This document shows, in pieces, positions 48,039 to 57,046 of a DNA stretch of 64,000 nucleotides. The DNA comes from Viridilinea sp964592425 (lineage in GTDB: Bacteria; Chloroflexota; Chloroflexia; Chloroflexales; Chloroflexaceae). The stretch lies in assembly GCA_964592425.1 (NCBI GenBank), contig CAZQCG010000002.1:124001-188000 (forward strand), read 5' to 3'. Each line of letters begins with the position of its first letter. The stretch's first letter is position 1. Under the pieces are notes generated by a model. The model was not told the origin of the DNA and searched no databases. It worked only from the letters and a program-made list of their open reading frames with translations. The position numbers and the translations under genes were made by a program.

Positions 48039-49760
48039 CTACTCGGTTGCAAAGGCCGCCGCCAGCACCTGGCCGGCCAAAGCAGCCCCAACACTACTCC
48101 CCTCACCGCCACCTTCAACCATTACGGCCACAGCAAAACGCGGCGCTTCCAACGGGGCCACGGCAATAAACCAGGCATGCGGCGTCGCCCCCGGCACATG
48201 CTCGGCGGTGCCCGATTTGCCACCAACCCGGATCCCCGGCGGCGTATAATCATCCACACTTGCACCAAAGCCATAGTCGGCAACGGCGGCCATATTGGCC
48301 AACATGCGCTGCGCCGTTTCCGGGGCCATGGTGCGGCGGATCTGGCGCGGTACATGGCGCTCGATCAACCCACCATCAGGCCGGGTCACCTGTTGCACCA
48401 GATAGGGCTGCATCATCACACCCTCGTTGGCCACTGCCGCAGCAACCATGGCCATCTGGAGCGGAGTGGTCAACAACTGGCCCTGGCCATAACCAGTGTC
48501 AGCCAGGGCCCGCTCGGCATTGAGAAAGCCCGCATCGACATAGAGCAGGCTCTGGGCTGCTGGCAGATCGGTCAACTCACGGTAGCTACCGGTCGCCTGC
48601 TGGGGCGGCACAATATCGAAGCGCTGCCCCATCTCAAGCATCAGCTCGGGGCGCAGGCGGGTCGCATACTGAGCAAAGGCGGTATTGCACGAGTAGGCGT
48701 AGACTCGCTCCAGTGTGGCGGGTTCGCCAATCAGGCCAGCCAGGCCAGCTACGGCGTTGACCACCGGCGGCGCACCAACCTGGGGCGTGTAATTCTCCGG
48801 GCAACTGATCATCTCAGGCTGGCCCTGGGTCGGATGTTCAAGTACACCAATCGCCGTAACCGTTTTAAAGATTGAGCCGGGTGGGTAGAGACCCTGCGTA
48901 GCGCGGTTGAGCAAGGGCTGGCCAGCCCCATCTGTGTTGAGCTGTTCCCAATAGTTGCTCACCCGCTGATTTTCGACCGTCCAATCGGGCGCACCTGGAT
49001 CAAAGCTGAGCCCACGCGGATCGAAGCCGGGGGTGCTGGCCAGGGCCAGGATGGCCCCACTGCGTGGATCAAGCACCACCACCGAGCCGGTACGCCCAGC
49101 GAGCAGCGCAGCGGCCTGGGCCTGCAGCTCGGCATTGAGCGTCAGGCTCAGATCATTACCACGGGGCGTCCCGCCAAAGATCTGTTCACGCATACGCTCC
49201 CATTCATTGCCACGCCGGCCACTCAGATAGAGGTCATAGGTCGCTTCGAGGCCACTCTGACCGTAGCGGGTGCTGAAGAAACCCAGCACATGACCAAAAA
49301 CCACCGGGTCGTAACGCTCGGCCAGGGGGTAGGTACGCCGGGCAAAGTTATTCACCGTCTCACTCGCCACCAGCACCTGGCCCGTTCGATCACGTATCTG
49401 CCCACGCAGCACCCGTTGCGAAGCCAGCACCGGGCGAACATTACTGGTAGTACTACCATCAGCGGCCACTGCAACATAAGCGTAGATGGCCTGGGCCTGT
49501 ACCACCTGCTGACGCAGGAGTTGCATACTCAGCAGCACAAAGCCCACCAGCACGACCAGGCCCAGACGATAGAGACTACGCGGCAAGCCAGCCACCAGCG
49601 TGGGGGCAGCCAGCCAGCTAGCCAGCCAGAGTAGGGGGGCAGCAGCCCACAGACAGATCAGCCAGCGCACCTCAGCTTCGATCGGCTGAAGGATACCATA
49701 ACCGATCAGGATGAGTGCGGCCAGCAGCGCAAGTGTGCGTAGGGTGGAAGAAATGGTCAT
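48039..49760 (-). CDS. Class B penicillin-binding protein (transpeptidase), PbpA/FtsI-like
   Basis: A 573-aa membrane-anchored peptidoglycan transpeptidase. Several hydrophobic helices lie at the N-terminus (about residues 8-90). A short dimerisation-like segment follows (RGQIRDRTGQVLVASETVNN). The transpeptidase domain has SxxK in YPPGSIFKTVTAIG, SxN in AYSCNTAFAQ and the KTG box as GGKSGTAEHV. Multiple N-terminal helices and a short non-penicillin-binding module resemble the PbpA group rather than classical PBP2/PBP3. ATG 49760 was chosen; a TTG at 49781 is also in frame. The S41 protease follows. Confidence 0.88.
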   Translation of the reverse strand: MTISSTLRTLALLAALILIGYGILQPIEAEVRWLICLWAAAPLLWLASWLAAPTLVAGLPRSLYRLGLVVLVGFVLLSMQLLRQQVVQAQAIYAYVAVAADGSTTSNVRPVLASQRVLRGQIRDRTGQVLVASETVNNFARRTYPLAERYDPVVFGHVLGFFSTRYGQSGLEATYDLYLSGRRGNEWERMREQIFGGTPRGNDLSLTLNAELQAQAAALLAGRTGSVVVLDPRSGAILALASTPGFDPRGLSFDPGAPDWTVENQRVSNYWEQLNTDGAGQPLLNRATQGLYPPGSIFKTVTAIGVLEHPTQGQPEMISCPENYTPQVGAPPVVNAVAGLAGLIGEPATLERVYAYSCNTAFAQYATRLRPELMLEMGQRFDIVPPQQATGSYRELTDLPAAQSLLYVDAGFLNAERALADTGYGQGQLLTTPLQMAMVAAAVANEGVMMQPYLVQQVTRPDGGLIERHVPRQIRRTMAPETAQRMLANMAAVADYGFGASVDDYTPPGIRVGGKSGTAEHVPGATPHAWFIAVAPLEAPRFAVAVMVEGGGEGSSVGAALAGQVLAAAFATE

Positions 49761-49842
49761 GCCGAGGCTTACGAGAGGCAAACGTAATCGAACAGGAGTA
49801 TTGTACTCCAGGCCCAGAGGTGCGGCAACCCGCCGCTACAGC

Positions 49843-51009
49843 TCAGGCGTAGGGCAGGATCGCCCGCAGCGTAAGCCCGCCGCTCTCAGGCTCAACAATT
49901 TCGAGGTGGCCCTCAAGTTCGGCGATCCGGTAGCGAATGGCGCGCAGGGCGTGCATCCCTGGCCGCTCATAGGTACCGTCGAGCAGGCCAACGCCATCAT
50001 CCTGCACCTGTAGCATAACCAGATCATGCTCGTAGGTCAGGCTGAGCAGGGCAGTGTGCGCATGGGCGTGCTGCTGAATATTACATAGGGCCTCGTGGGC
50101 GATGCGGAGCAGGAGCGCATAGTGGGCCGGGGCGAGTGGTCGGGGCACACCAGTGGCATGAACTCGCACCTCAAGCGAATCCGGGTCGCGCACAGCCACA
50201 CCGATCCGTGTCAGAGCCGCCACCAGGCCGATAGTATGGTTGAGGGTCAGTTCGGATAGCAGGCGCCGGGCGGGATCAACCTGTGGCTGAGGCACGGCGG
50301 GGGTCAGTACCAGTGGGCCGGGCAGCACACGATTCACTGGGCCGGGTTGGGGCGGAGTTGGGCGGAGCACCCGCAGGGGTTGGCTAGGCCGAGCTAGCCC
50401 GGGTGGGTTCTGGCTCGATGAAGCAGTGGGCTTAGGCCCCTGGCGGCTTGTCTGCCGGGCGCGGGCATTCGCAAGATTGTTGAGCAGATAGCCCGCAACA
50501 ACCCACAGTCCGGCAAAGACCGGTGGGGCCAACACACGCAGTACGAGGGCTGAGCCAACCAGATCAACGCCCGCCTCCGGATTGATCAGCAGCAGGCCCA
50601 ACAGATCAAGCAGGCTGAAGAGCATTGTGGCCCCAAGGGCACCCCACCAGCCGAAGAGCAAGGCCGGCAAGACCAACCCACTCAGGGCGTAGGGCATAAA
50701 AGGCAAGGGCTGGCTCCCGCTTAACCAGAGCATAACCGTGCCAGCCAGCAGATCAAGCAGGAGTAGGACGGGACGTTGGCGGGCGAGGCGGGTAAAAGCC
50801 TGCGCCAGCGCTGTTGCCGCCAGGTTCAAGACCCCGATCAACAGCAACAGCACAACATCACGCGGCAGCTGCTCCAGTGGATGACTGGGCAAGGTCAGCA
50901 CAAGGGCAGCCACAAGCCAGGCCAGCCAGCGATAGCTGAAAAAGGCGACATGGGTATGGGCGGGCAGGCTCAAGCTGTTGAATGATCGCCTCACCCTGCT
51001 CCCTTTCAT
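49843..51009 (-). CDS. Membrane protein with histidine-kinase-like ATPase domain lacking a clear DHp
   Basis: A 388-aa protein from ATG 51009 (AAGG upstream). Six hydrophobic helices (about residues 25-195) are followed by a Pro/Ser-rich disordered linker (about 205-275) and a HATPase domain with HEALCNIQQHAHAHTALL (N box), VQDDGVGLLDG (G1) and GMHALRAIRYRIAELEGHLE. The segment before the ATPase (LSELTLNHTIGLVAALTRIG) lacks the HisKA_3 RxxHD motif, so phosphoryl transfer by a usual histidine is doubtful. No response regulator is adjacent. A membrane protein gene lies upstream. Confidence 0.75.
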   Translation of the reverse strand: MKGSRVRRSFNSLSLPAHTHVAFFSYRWLAWLVAALVLTLPSHPLEQLPRDVVLLLLIGVLNLAATALAQAFTRLARQRPVLLLLDLLAGTVMLWLSGSQPLPFMPYALSGLVLPALLFGWWGALGATMLFSLLDLLGLLLINPEAGVDLVGSALVLRVLAPPVFAGLWVVAGYLLNNLANARARQTSRQGPKPTASSSQNPPGLARPSQPLRVLRPTPPQPGPVNRVLPGPLVLTPAVPQPQVDPARRLLSELTLNHTIGLVAALTRIGVAVRDPDSLEVRVHATGVPRPLAPAHYALLLRIAHEALCNIQQHAHAHTALLSLTYEHDLVMLQVQDDGVGLLDGTYERPGMHALRAIRYRIAELEGHLEIVEPESGGLTLRAILPYA

Positions 51010-51135
51010 GGGTGCCTTGACGGAATTCTTTGTGGAATATCGATCTGATTTCGTATGTGACCGACGCACGTCAACCGGGAGGCTGCGGTGCTTCTGTAGT
51101 GTAGCAGAAAGGCCCGGCAGCGGCAAACCCCGCGC

Positions 51136-51999
51136 CTAGATCAGCACAATACTCAAGGCCGCTGCAACGACAAAGAGAGCCCCACCAAGCAGGGCATACT
51201 CAAGCTGCAGCCGGCGCTCCAGCCGCCCCAGGGCATGATGTTGGAGCAGGCTTACGGCAAGGTAAAAGATGATCAGCAGCACCGTACCGGCGATCAAGAA
51301 GGTCGTAGCCCAATAGTTCAAGGCCCAGGTCGCTTCGGCCAGGATCAGGCCAACCAGCAGGGCCAGGGTGAAATTGCCAGCCCTGGGCGCATAGACCAGC
51401 AGGGCGTAGGCCAGCAAAGCAGCGGCAAGCCCAATCAGCGAGGCCGAGTAGAGGGTACGGTAGCGTGTATAGTAGGCTGCGCTGAAGACACCAAAAGCCA
51501 GCAGGTAGCCCAGGCCCTGCAGGACAACCTGGGCCCGCTGACTGACCTCGGCATTGCGGTCAAGGGCATAGTGCTGCGCGACTAACACCAACAACAGCGA
51601 AGCGCCCGCCGCCACCAGGGCCAAGGCAAAAGCGGCACCCTCGATCACGTCGCTAAAGAGCCGGAAGAAGGCAAACGAGCCGATCACGCTGAACGAGGGC
51701 AGGATCCAGAAACTCGGCACGACCTCAAAGCGCACAAAGCCCAGGTTGATCTGCGGCAGACTGCGCAGTTGCATCTGCGGATGCGAGCGGGCGAGCAGGT
51801 CGGCACCAGCACTGGTAATCACCACCAGCGAAGCGATCAAAAACCACGCCAGCGTGATCGTCGGCAGGTCGCCGCCGAGGACGATCCGCAACGTATTAGG
51901 GCTACTATCGATCAGGAAAATGATCGCCAGGCCGATCAGGATGACAAAGATGAGTGAAACGATCCGTTCATAGCGTGGCGGAGGCGAAGAACTTTGCAT
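51136..51999 (-). CDS. Polytopic membrane protein of unknown function
   Basis: A 287-aa protein with about 8 hydrophobic helices starting near residue 14, from ATG 51999. Only short polar loops (SHPQMQLRSLPQINLGFVRF) separate them. I do not recognise a firm family; the organisation resembles uncharacterised Chloroflexota membrane proteins. It lies upstream of the kinase-like gene on the same strand (126-nt gap) and could be its partner. Confidence 0.7.
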   Translation of the reverse strand: MQSSSPPPRYERIVSLIFVILIGLAIIFLIDSSPNTLRIVLGGDLPTITLAWFLIASLVVITSAGADLLARSHPQMQLRSLPQINLGFVRFEVVPSFWILPSFSVIGSFAFFRLFSDVIEGAAFALALVAAGASLLLVLVAQHYALDRNAEVSQRAQVVLQGLGYLLAFGVFSAAYYTRYRTLYSASLIGLAAALLAYALLVYAPRAGNFTLALLVGLILAEATWALNYWATTFLIAGTVLLIIFYLAVSLLQHHALGRLERRLQLEYALLGGALFVVAAALSIVLI

Positions 52000-52219
52000 A
52001 CCTGCCTCAACTGAAAGCCAGGCTCAACCTTGTGCAACCCATAGGCACATGGTTGACATAGCCTGTTGATAGTGTTATCTTGGCCAAAGCCAAGTCATTA
52101 TAGCGGATACCTCTCGCCGGTCAATCAAGCCTGGGCGCAGCGCTTGCCAGGCTAGCTTTGCCTTTTGATCTTTGGGGAAGGTTACTATTGATCAATTTAG
52201 CAAGCAGGATCTAACGTTT

Positions 52220-52702
52220 ATGAGTGTGCATGCAGAACCTTCCACCCCCGATCCAAGTGGCCCGGAGTTTGAAGCCTACACCCTCCTGCGCCAGATCAAC
52301 GCTATGATGGAGACTTACAATCGCTACGATCTGCGCGGCGAGGATCTGACGCTGCCTCAGTTTATGATCCTGAACTATGCGACCAGCGACGGGGTTCCCC
52401 TGAGTGAGATCAGTACCCGTATGCTCTGTGACAACAGCAACCTGACCGGAATTGTCGATCGGTTGATCACCAAAGGTTATGTTGAGCGCCGCCCAGATCC
52501 CCATGATCGACGGGTCAACCTGATCTGCCTGACCGATGTCGGCAGCGAGAAGCTACGCCGCATCAAGCCGCGCCACCATGCTGGCGTGCGCCGCCGCATG
52601 CGTTCACTCTCCAACACCGAGGTGCAGACTTTGCGCGTGCTGCTTCAGCAACTCTTTGACGGCCTGCAGGACACACCGGGCGCTGAGGAGACGCCCGCTT
52701 GA
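52220..52702 (+). CDS. MarR family transcriptional regulator
   Basis: A 160-aa dimeric winged-helix regulator. ATG 52220 has AGCAGGA upstream. Features are an N-terminal dimer helix (EAYTLLRQINAMMETYNRYD), the winged helix (LTLPQFMILNYATSDGVPLS; DNSNLTGIVDRLITKGYVER as recognition helix; RRPDPHDRRVNLICLT as wing) and C-terminal helices. Two TTGATC sequences (52165 and 52187, the second part of palindrome TTGATCAA) lie in the promoter region 22 bp apart and may be operator half-sites for autoregulation (inference). Ligand and targets unknown. Confidence 0.92.
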   Translation: MSVHAEPSTPDPSGPEFEAYTLLRQINAMMETYNRYDLRGEDLTLPQFMILNYATSDGVPLSEISTRMLCDNSNLTGIVDRLITKGYVERRPDPHDRRVNLICLTDVGSEKLRRIKPRHHAGVRRRMRSLSNTEVQTLRVLLQQLFDGLQDTPGAEETPA

Positions 52703-52725
52703 GTAGGGGTGGGAAACTTACCACC

Positions 52726-53757
52726 CTACTGGATATCATCACTAGACGAGGACGGTAGATCCATCGATGGCACCTCTTCGTGCATAAGCCAGTGGTAGGC
52801 CACGGCGGCAACCGGAGCCAGCAACCAGAAGTTGAAGAGGCGGAAGATGATCGCCCCCGGGACGGCCGCCTGTCCGGCACCAAGCTGGCTGAGTACCGCC
52901 ACGAGAGCCGCCTCGACGGTGCCGCCACCACCTGGGAGCACGTTGAAGGTTGAAGTGATCAGCGCAACCCCGAAGGCCGCCAGCACAGCCCAGAGACTCA
53001 GACTGGCCCCGAAGGCATAGAGCGCCATCTGCATCGCCAGACTGTGGCCGGTCAACGCCGTTAGCTGAATAAGCACCAGCAGGACTACGTCACGCCGACG
53101 GCTGGCCAGCAGGCTGCGTCCGAGCTCAAGCTCGTCGATCAGTCTGTCGGCCCAACTACCCGTCCAGCGCTGACCGACCATACGACCCACTGTGCGCTGA
53201 AGAGCCCCCAGCCAGCGCTTGAGTGTCGACACGGGGCGGGTCAAGACCACCGCCGCACTGCCGATCACCGCCAGGGCTGCGACACCGGCAAAATAGCTCG
53301 CTCGCCCGGTCGCCATGCCATGCACGGTCAGAAAGGTCAGGCTGAAGCCAAAGAGCAAGAGCATCGCCATCGCGTAGCTCAAGGTCTCGAGCGAGGCAAT
53401 CAGGGCTGACTCGCCCTGGCTCACGCCCCGCCGACTAAAATTGCTGATCAGAAAGGCATAGCTGCCCACGCCGCCCGCTGGCACCGACTGACTGATCACA
53501 ATCGCCACCAGGGCCGTGGCCCAAAGGCGGAGCATACTCATACGGTAGCCAAGCGAGCGTAAGGCAACGTTAAAGACCTGCGCACTGATCAGGTAGCTGA
53601 CGATGATCATCACAAATGAGGCGACCAGCCATTGCGGGCGGGCCTCATCTAACAGGCGAAAGGCATCAACAATCCAGGCACGGTTGAGGAAAGCCAGAAC
53701 CACAATAAGGATGCTGATGATGATGCTGGTGAGCAACTTCCAGGGCAGTCGACGCAT
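52726..53757 (-). CDS. Flippase-like (LPG synthase TM family) membrane protein, second copy
   Basis: A 343-aa protein with about 8 hydrophobic helices. It shows the family pattern (SYLISAQVFNVALRSLGYRM; ISQSVPAGGVGSYAFLISNF; FNVLPGGGGTVEAALVAVLS). ATG 53757 is chosen because AGGAAAGGAC has ideal spacing; ATG 53805 in frame would add 16 residues. It differs from the 35935 paralog in the central motifs (PAGGVGSY for TPGKLGE). It is downstream of acyP on the same strand, and convergent with marR. Confidence 0.85.
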   Translation of the reverse strand: MRRLPWKLLTSIIISILIVVLAFLNRAWIVDAFRLLDEARPQWLVASFVMIIVSYLISAQVFNVALRSLGYRMSMLRLWATALVAIVISQSVPAGGVGSYAFLISNFSRRGVSQGESALIASLETLSYAMAMLLLFGFSLTFLTVHGMATGRASYFAGVAALAVIGSAAVVLTRPVSTLKRWLGALQRTVGRMVGQRWTGSWADRLIDELELGRSLLASRRRDVVLLVLIQLTALTGHSLAMQMALYAFGASLSLWAVLAAFGVALITSTFNVLPGGGGTVEAALVAVLSQLGAGQAAVPGAIIFRLFNFWLLAPVAAVAYHWLMHEEVPSMDLPSSSSDDIQ

Positions 53758-53839
53758 CGGGGCGTCCTTTCCTGGCGCAACAGATGAGATCAGTTTGCGA
53801 TCCATAACGTCCACCGCTAAGGGTGGGGTGCTGTCCTCC

Positions 53840-54118
53840 TTACCAGGCAATGACAAAGGCACCCTCTTTTCCGGTCGGCTCTTGCCAGACCACCTCAACC
53901 CGCTCAACAATCGCCTGGGAAGGACCGCTGTAGCACCAACTCACCATGCGTTGCACGGCAGGTCGGGTACCCTCAAAGACGATCTCGACTCGACCATCTT
54001 CGCAGTTGCGCACCCAGCCCTCAACCCCAGCCTGGCGCGCACGGTCACGCGCATAGGCCCGAAAGCTCACCCCTTGCACACGGCCCGTGATCATGACATG
54101 TGCGCGTACCCGATCCAT
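53840..54118 (-). CDS. acyP: Acylphosphatase
   Basis: A 92-aa enzyme hydrolysing acylphosphates. It has the catalytic Arg loop TGRVQGVSFRAYARDRARQA and the Asn in EGWVRNCEDGRVEIVFEG, with FVIAW at the C-terminus. ATG 54118 is chosen; AGAGGAG lies 13 nt upstream. A longer frame to 54163 lacks family similarity. The gene is divergent from lepA and upstream of the flippase-like gene. Confidence 0.93.
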   Translation of the reverse strand: MDRVRAHVMITGRVQGVSFRAYARDRARQAGVEGWVRNCEDGRVEIVFEGTRPAVQRMVSWCYSGPSQAIVERVEVVWQEPTGKEGAFVIAW

Positions 54119-54239
54119 ATCTGACTGTGACTCCTCTGGTAGCACCCCTTCGCCGTGCAACATCTGAGCCGCATGGCAGTATACCGTAGGGCTTTGTGTG
54201 ACGCAATGGCTATGAGTCCGGCCTGACCCGCCCCCATGG

Positions 54240-54245
54240 TATACT
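54240..54245 (+). promoter_or_regulatory. Extended -10 box (TGG-TATACT) for lepA
   Basis: TATACT preceded by TGG lies 15 nt before ATG 54261, so the leader is only about 9 nt and carries no ribosome binding site. Confidence 0.5.
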
Positions 54246-54260
54246 GCGGACAAGAATCGT

Positions 54261-56111
54261 ATGCCTAACGAGCCGGTAGCAACGGTCTGGAACGAGCCCA
54301 TGGTTGATCAGGCGCGCATCCGTAACTTCTGTATTATTGCTCACGTTGACCACGGTAAAACCACGCTTTCGGATCGGCTGCTGCAGATGACGAGCACCGT
54401 CACCGACCGCGAGCGCCGTGAGCAGCACCTTGACTCGATGGATCTCGAGCGCGAGCGAGGGATTACGATCAAGCTCAAGGCGGTTCGGATGCAGTACCAG
54501 GCCGTCGATGGCGAGCAGTATATACTCAACCTGATCGACACCCCCGGCCATGTTGACTTCTCCTACGAGGTCGGGCGCTCACTGGCCGCATGTGAGGGGG
54601 CCTTGCTGGTAGTCGATGCGGCCCAGGGGATTGAGGCCCAGACTCTTGCCAATGTTTACCTGGCCATGGAGCACGACCTGACGATCATTCCGGTGATCAA
54701 TAAGATCGATCTGCCCGGAGCCCATCCCCATGAGGTGGCGGATGAGATCGAGAAGGTGATCGGTATCCCCGCCGAAGAGGCGATCATGGCCTCGGCCAAA
54801 GAGGGCCTTGGCGTGCCTGAGATCCTCGCGGCAATCGTGACGCGCATTCCGCCGCCCCACGGCCAGCATGATCGCCCCACCCGTGCGCTGATCTTCGATT
54901 CGCACTATGATCCCTATAAGGGTGTGATCGCTGCGGTGCGGGTGGTCGACGGTAGCCTACTCAGCGGGGCACGGGTGCAGTTTATCGGCACGGGGGCCCG
55001 CACCGAGAGCCTTGAGATCGGCTGCTTCCGCCCCGCCATGCAGCCCCTGCCGGTGCTTAACACCGGCGAGGTGGGTTATCTTGCCACTGGCCTCAAGACC
55101 GTTGAAGAGTGCCAGGTCGGCGATACGATCACGCTGGCTGAGCAACCCGCCGAGGCAGCACTGCCCGGCTATCGCCCGGCTAAACCGATGGTCTTCGCCG
55201 GACTCTACCCGGTCGACAGCAACGCTTACCCTGAGTTGCGCGACGCCCTCGAAAAGCTCAAACTCAACGATGCCGCGCTCTCCTTTCAGCCCGAAAGCTC
55301 GTCCGCCCTTGGCTTCGGCTTTCGCTGCGGCTTTCTCGGCCTGCTGCATATGGATATCGTGCGCGAACGGCTTGAGCGTGAATATAACCTTGACCTGCTG
55401 ATTACCGCCCCTAGCGTCGAATATGAGGTGCTGCTCACCGATGGTGAGATCATTACCGTCGCCAATCCCTCTGAAATGCCTGAAGTCAGCAAGCTTGCTT
55501 CCATCGAAGAGCCGGTGGTACAGATCAGCGTGATCGCCCCCAGCCGCTATATCGGCACGATTATGAGCCTGGTAACGAACCGCCGCGGGACCTTCGAGGC
55601 TATGGAGTACCTTGATCCGACCAGAGTGCTGCTCAAGTATCGGATGCCGCTGGCCGAAATTGTGATCGATTTCTATGATCAACTGAAGAGCCGCACCCAG
55701 GGCTATGCCTCGCTCGACTATAGCCTGAGCGGCTACCAGCAGGCCGACCTGGTCAAGCTTGATATCCTGGTCAACCAGGCTTCGGTTGATGCGCTCTCGT
55801 TGATTGTCCACCGCGAGTTTGCCTATCAGCGCGGGCGCGATCTGGTCGAACGCCTGCGCCAACTCATCCCTCGTCAGATGTTCGAGGTGCCGATCCAGGC
55901 CAGTATCGGTAGCAAGGTGATCGCCCGCGAGACGGTACGGGCGATGCGCAAGGACGTCCTTGCCAAGTGTTATGGCGGTGATATTACGCGCAAACGTAAA
56001 TTGCTCGAGAAGCAAAAAGAGGGCAAGAAACGTATGAAGATGGTCGGGAACGTCGAGATTCCCCAGGAGGCCTTTATGGCGATCCTCTCGCTTGGCGAGG
56101 AGGCCGTATGA
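54261..56111 (+). CDS. lepA: Translational GTPase LepA (EF4)
   Basis: Ribosome-dependent GTPase acting in translation initiation and back-translocation. It is 616 aa from ATG 54261, or 603 aa from ATG 54300 (MVDQARIRNFCIIAHVDHGK), where most homologs begin. Motifs are HVDHGKTTLSDRLL (G1), ERERGITIKLKAV (G2), DTPGHVDFSYEV (G3), NKIDLPGAHPHEV (G4), SAKEGLGVPEIL (G5), and the LepA C-terminal domain ending AKCYGGDITRKRKLLEKQKE, GKKRMKMVGNVEIPQEAFM. The next gene overlaps its stop (ATGA). Confidence 0.95.
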   Translation: MPNEPVATVWNEPMVDQARIRNFCIIAHVDHGKTTLSDRLLQMTSTVTDRERREQHLDSMDLERERGITIKLKAVRMQYQAVDGEQYILNLIDTPGHVDFSYEVGRSLAACEGALLVVDAAQGIEAQTLANVYLAMEHDLTIIPVINKIDLPGAHPHEVADEIEKVIGIPAEEAIMASAKEGLGVPEILAAIVTRIPPPHGQHDRPTRALIFDSHYDPYKGVIAAVRVVDGSLLSGARVQFIGTGARTESLEIGCFRPAMQPLPVLNTGEVGYLATGLKTVEECQVGDTITLAEQPAEAALPGYRPAKPMVFAGLYPVDSNAYPELRDALEKLKLNDAALSFQPESSSALGFGFRCGFLGLLHMDIVRERLEREYNLDLLITAPSVEYEVLLTDGEIITVANPSEMPEVSKLASIEEPVVQISVIAPSRYIGTIMSLVTNRRGTFEAMEYLDPTRVLLKYRMPLAEIVIDFYDQLKSRTQGYASLDYSLSGYQQADLVKLDILVNQASVDALSLIVHREFAYQRGRDLVERLRQLIPRQMFEVPIQASIGSKVIARETVRAMRKDVLAKCYGGDITRKRKLLEKQKEGKKRMKMVGNVEIPQEAFMAILSLGEEAV

Positions 56112-57046
56112 TCAGGCGCAGCATGCCGTTCCTGTTGATTATGCTCGGCCTGTTGCTCGGTGCCTGCCAGAGTACCGACAACGGGCAGCAACTCCTCCCG
56201 CCTCCTTCCACTGACAGCCCGGTGATCTTCCGGCTTGGCAGCGACGAATATAGGCTGGCCGATTTCGAGCAGCGCCTTGAACGCGATACGGCCGCCTCAA
56301 TTATGGGCCTGCTGGCCCAGGGTAAGACCCGCGCCGAGGTTGAGCAAGAAGCGATCGACTTTGATGTGCGTAATCAGATCTTTGAACAGTGGCTGCAGGA
56401 TCTACTGCTCGCCCGTTATGCCCGCCAGAACGGCATCGGCGTCGATGCGGCCAATGTTGATGCCGAGGTGCTGGGCAACCTTGCGCCTGCCGACAACAGT
56501 CAGTTCATCATCACCACCGACGAGCGGATGCGCAGCGCAAACCAGCAGGTTACACTTGAGGTGATTGCCCGGCATACGCGTGCGCCGATGTTGCACCTGC
56601 GCCAGATCATTGTGGCCGACCAGGCAACCGCTGAGGCCCTGCAGGCCGAACTGGCTGGTGGGGCCCGCTTCGCCACCCTCGCCGCCCAGCATTCGCTTGA
56701 TCCGTCCGCCCAGGGTAACGGCGGCGACCCTGGCTGGCTGGCGATTGGTAGCCTGCCGCCTGAGCTGGAAGAGGCCGCCGCCGCCAGCCCGCTCAACACG
56801 GTGAGCATCGTCAGCTCAGGGCAGGGTTACCACGTCTTCGAGGTGCTCGATCGCAATGATGATCGGCCCTTCTCTAGCTTCAACGAGCTGCGGGCAACCC
56901 CCAATGCGCAGGAATATTACGAGGCAACCTTTGTGCCCTGGTTCGCCGAGTTGCGGGCAACGGCCGAAGATAGTGGTGACTTAGTGCTGGCCGAAAATTT
57001 CGACCCCAATAGCGCCGCGCTGCCCTTCCCTGAGGGAACGCCATGA
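56108..57046 (+). CDS. Parvulin-type peptidyl-prolyl isomerase lipoprotein (PrsA/SurA-like)
   Basis: A 312-aa exported foldase. The signal peptide MIRRSMPFLLIMLGLLLGAC has its lipobox Cys at residue 20. An N-terminal SurA-like helical region follows, then a parvulin domain (residues about 160-265: HLRQIIVADQATAEALQAEL; RFATLAAQHSLDPSAQGNGG; GYHVFEVLDR). It probably acts at the outer face of the membrane on secreted proteins. Its ATG overlaps lepA, and mazG overlaps its stop. Confidence 0.88.
   Translation: MIRRSMPFLLIMLGLLLGACQSTDNGQQLLPPPSTDSPVIFRLGSDEYRLADFEQRLERDTAASIMGLLAQGKTRAEVEQEAIDFDVRNQIFEQWLQDLLLARYARQNGIGVDAANVDAEVLGNLAPADNSQFIITTDERMRSANQQVTLEVIARHTRAPMLHLRQIIVADQATAEALQAELAGGARFATLAAQHSLDPSAQGNGGDPGWLAIGSLPPELEEAAAASPLNTVSIVSSGQGYHVFEVLDRNDDRPFSSFNELRATPNAQEYYEATFVPWFAELRATAEDSGDLVLAENFDPNSAALPFPEGTP

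Noticed and set aside
52165..52194. TTGATC half-sites near the marR promoter as an operator
   Set aside because: Plausible for autoregulation but the sites are short and AT-rich; mentioned in the gene entry only.
54957..56015. 352-aa minus-strand frame opposite lepA
   Set aside because: Shadow of a highly conserved GTPase gene.
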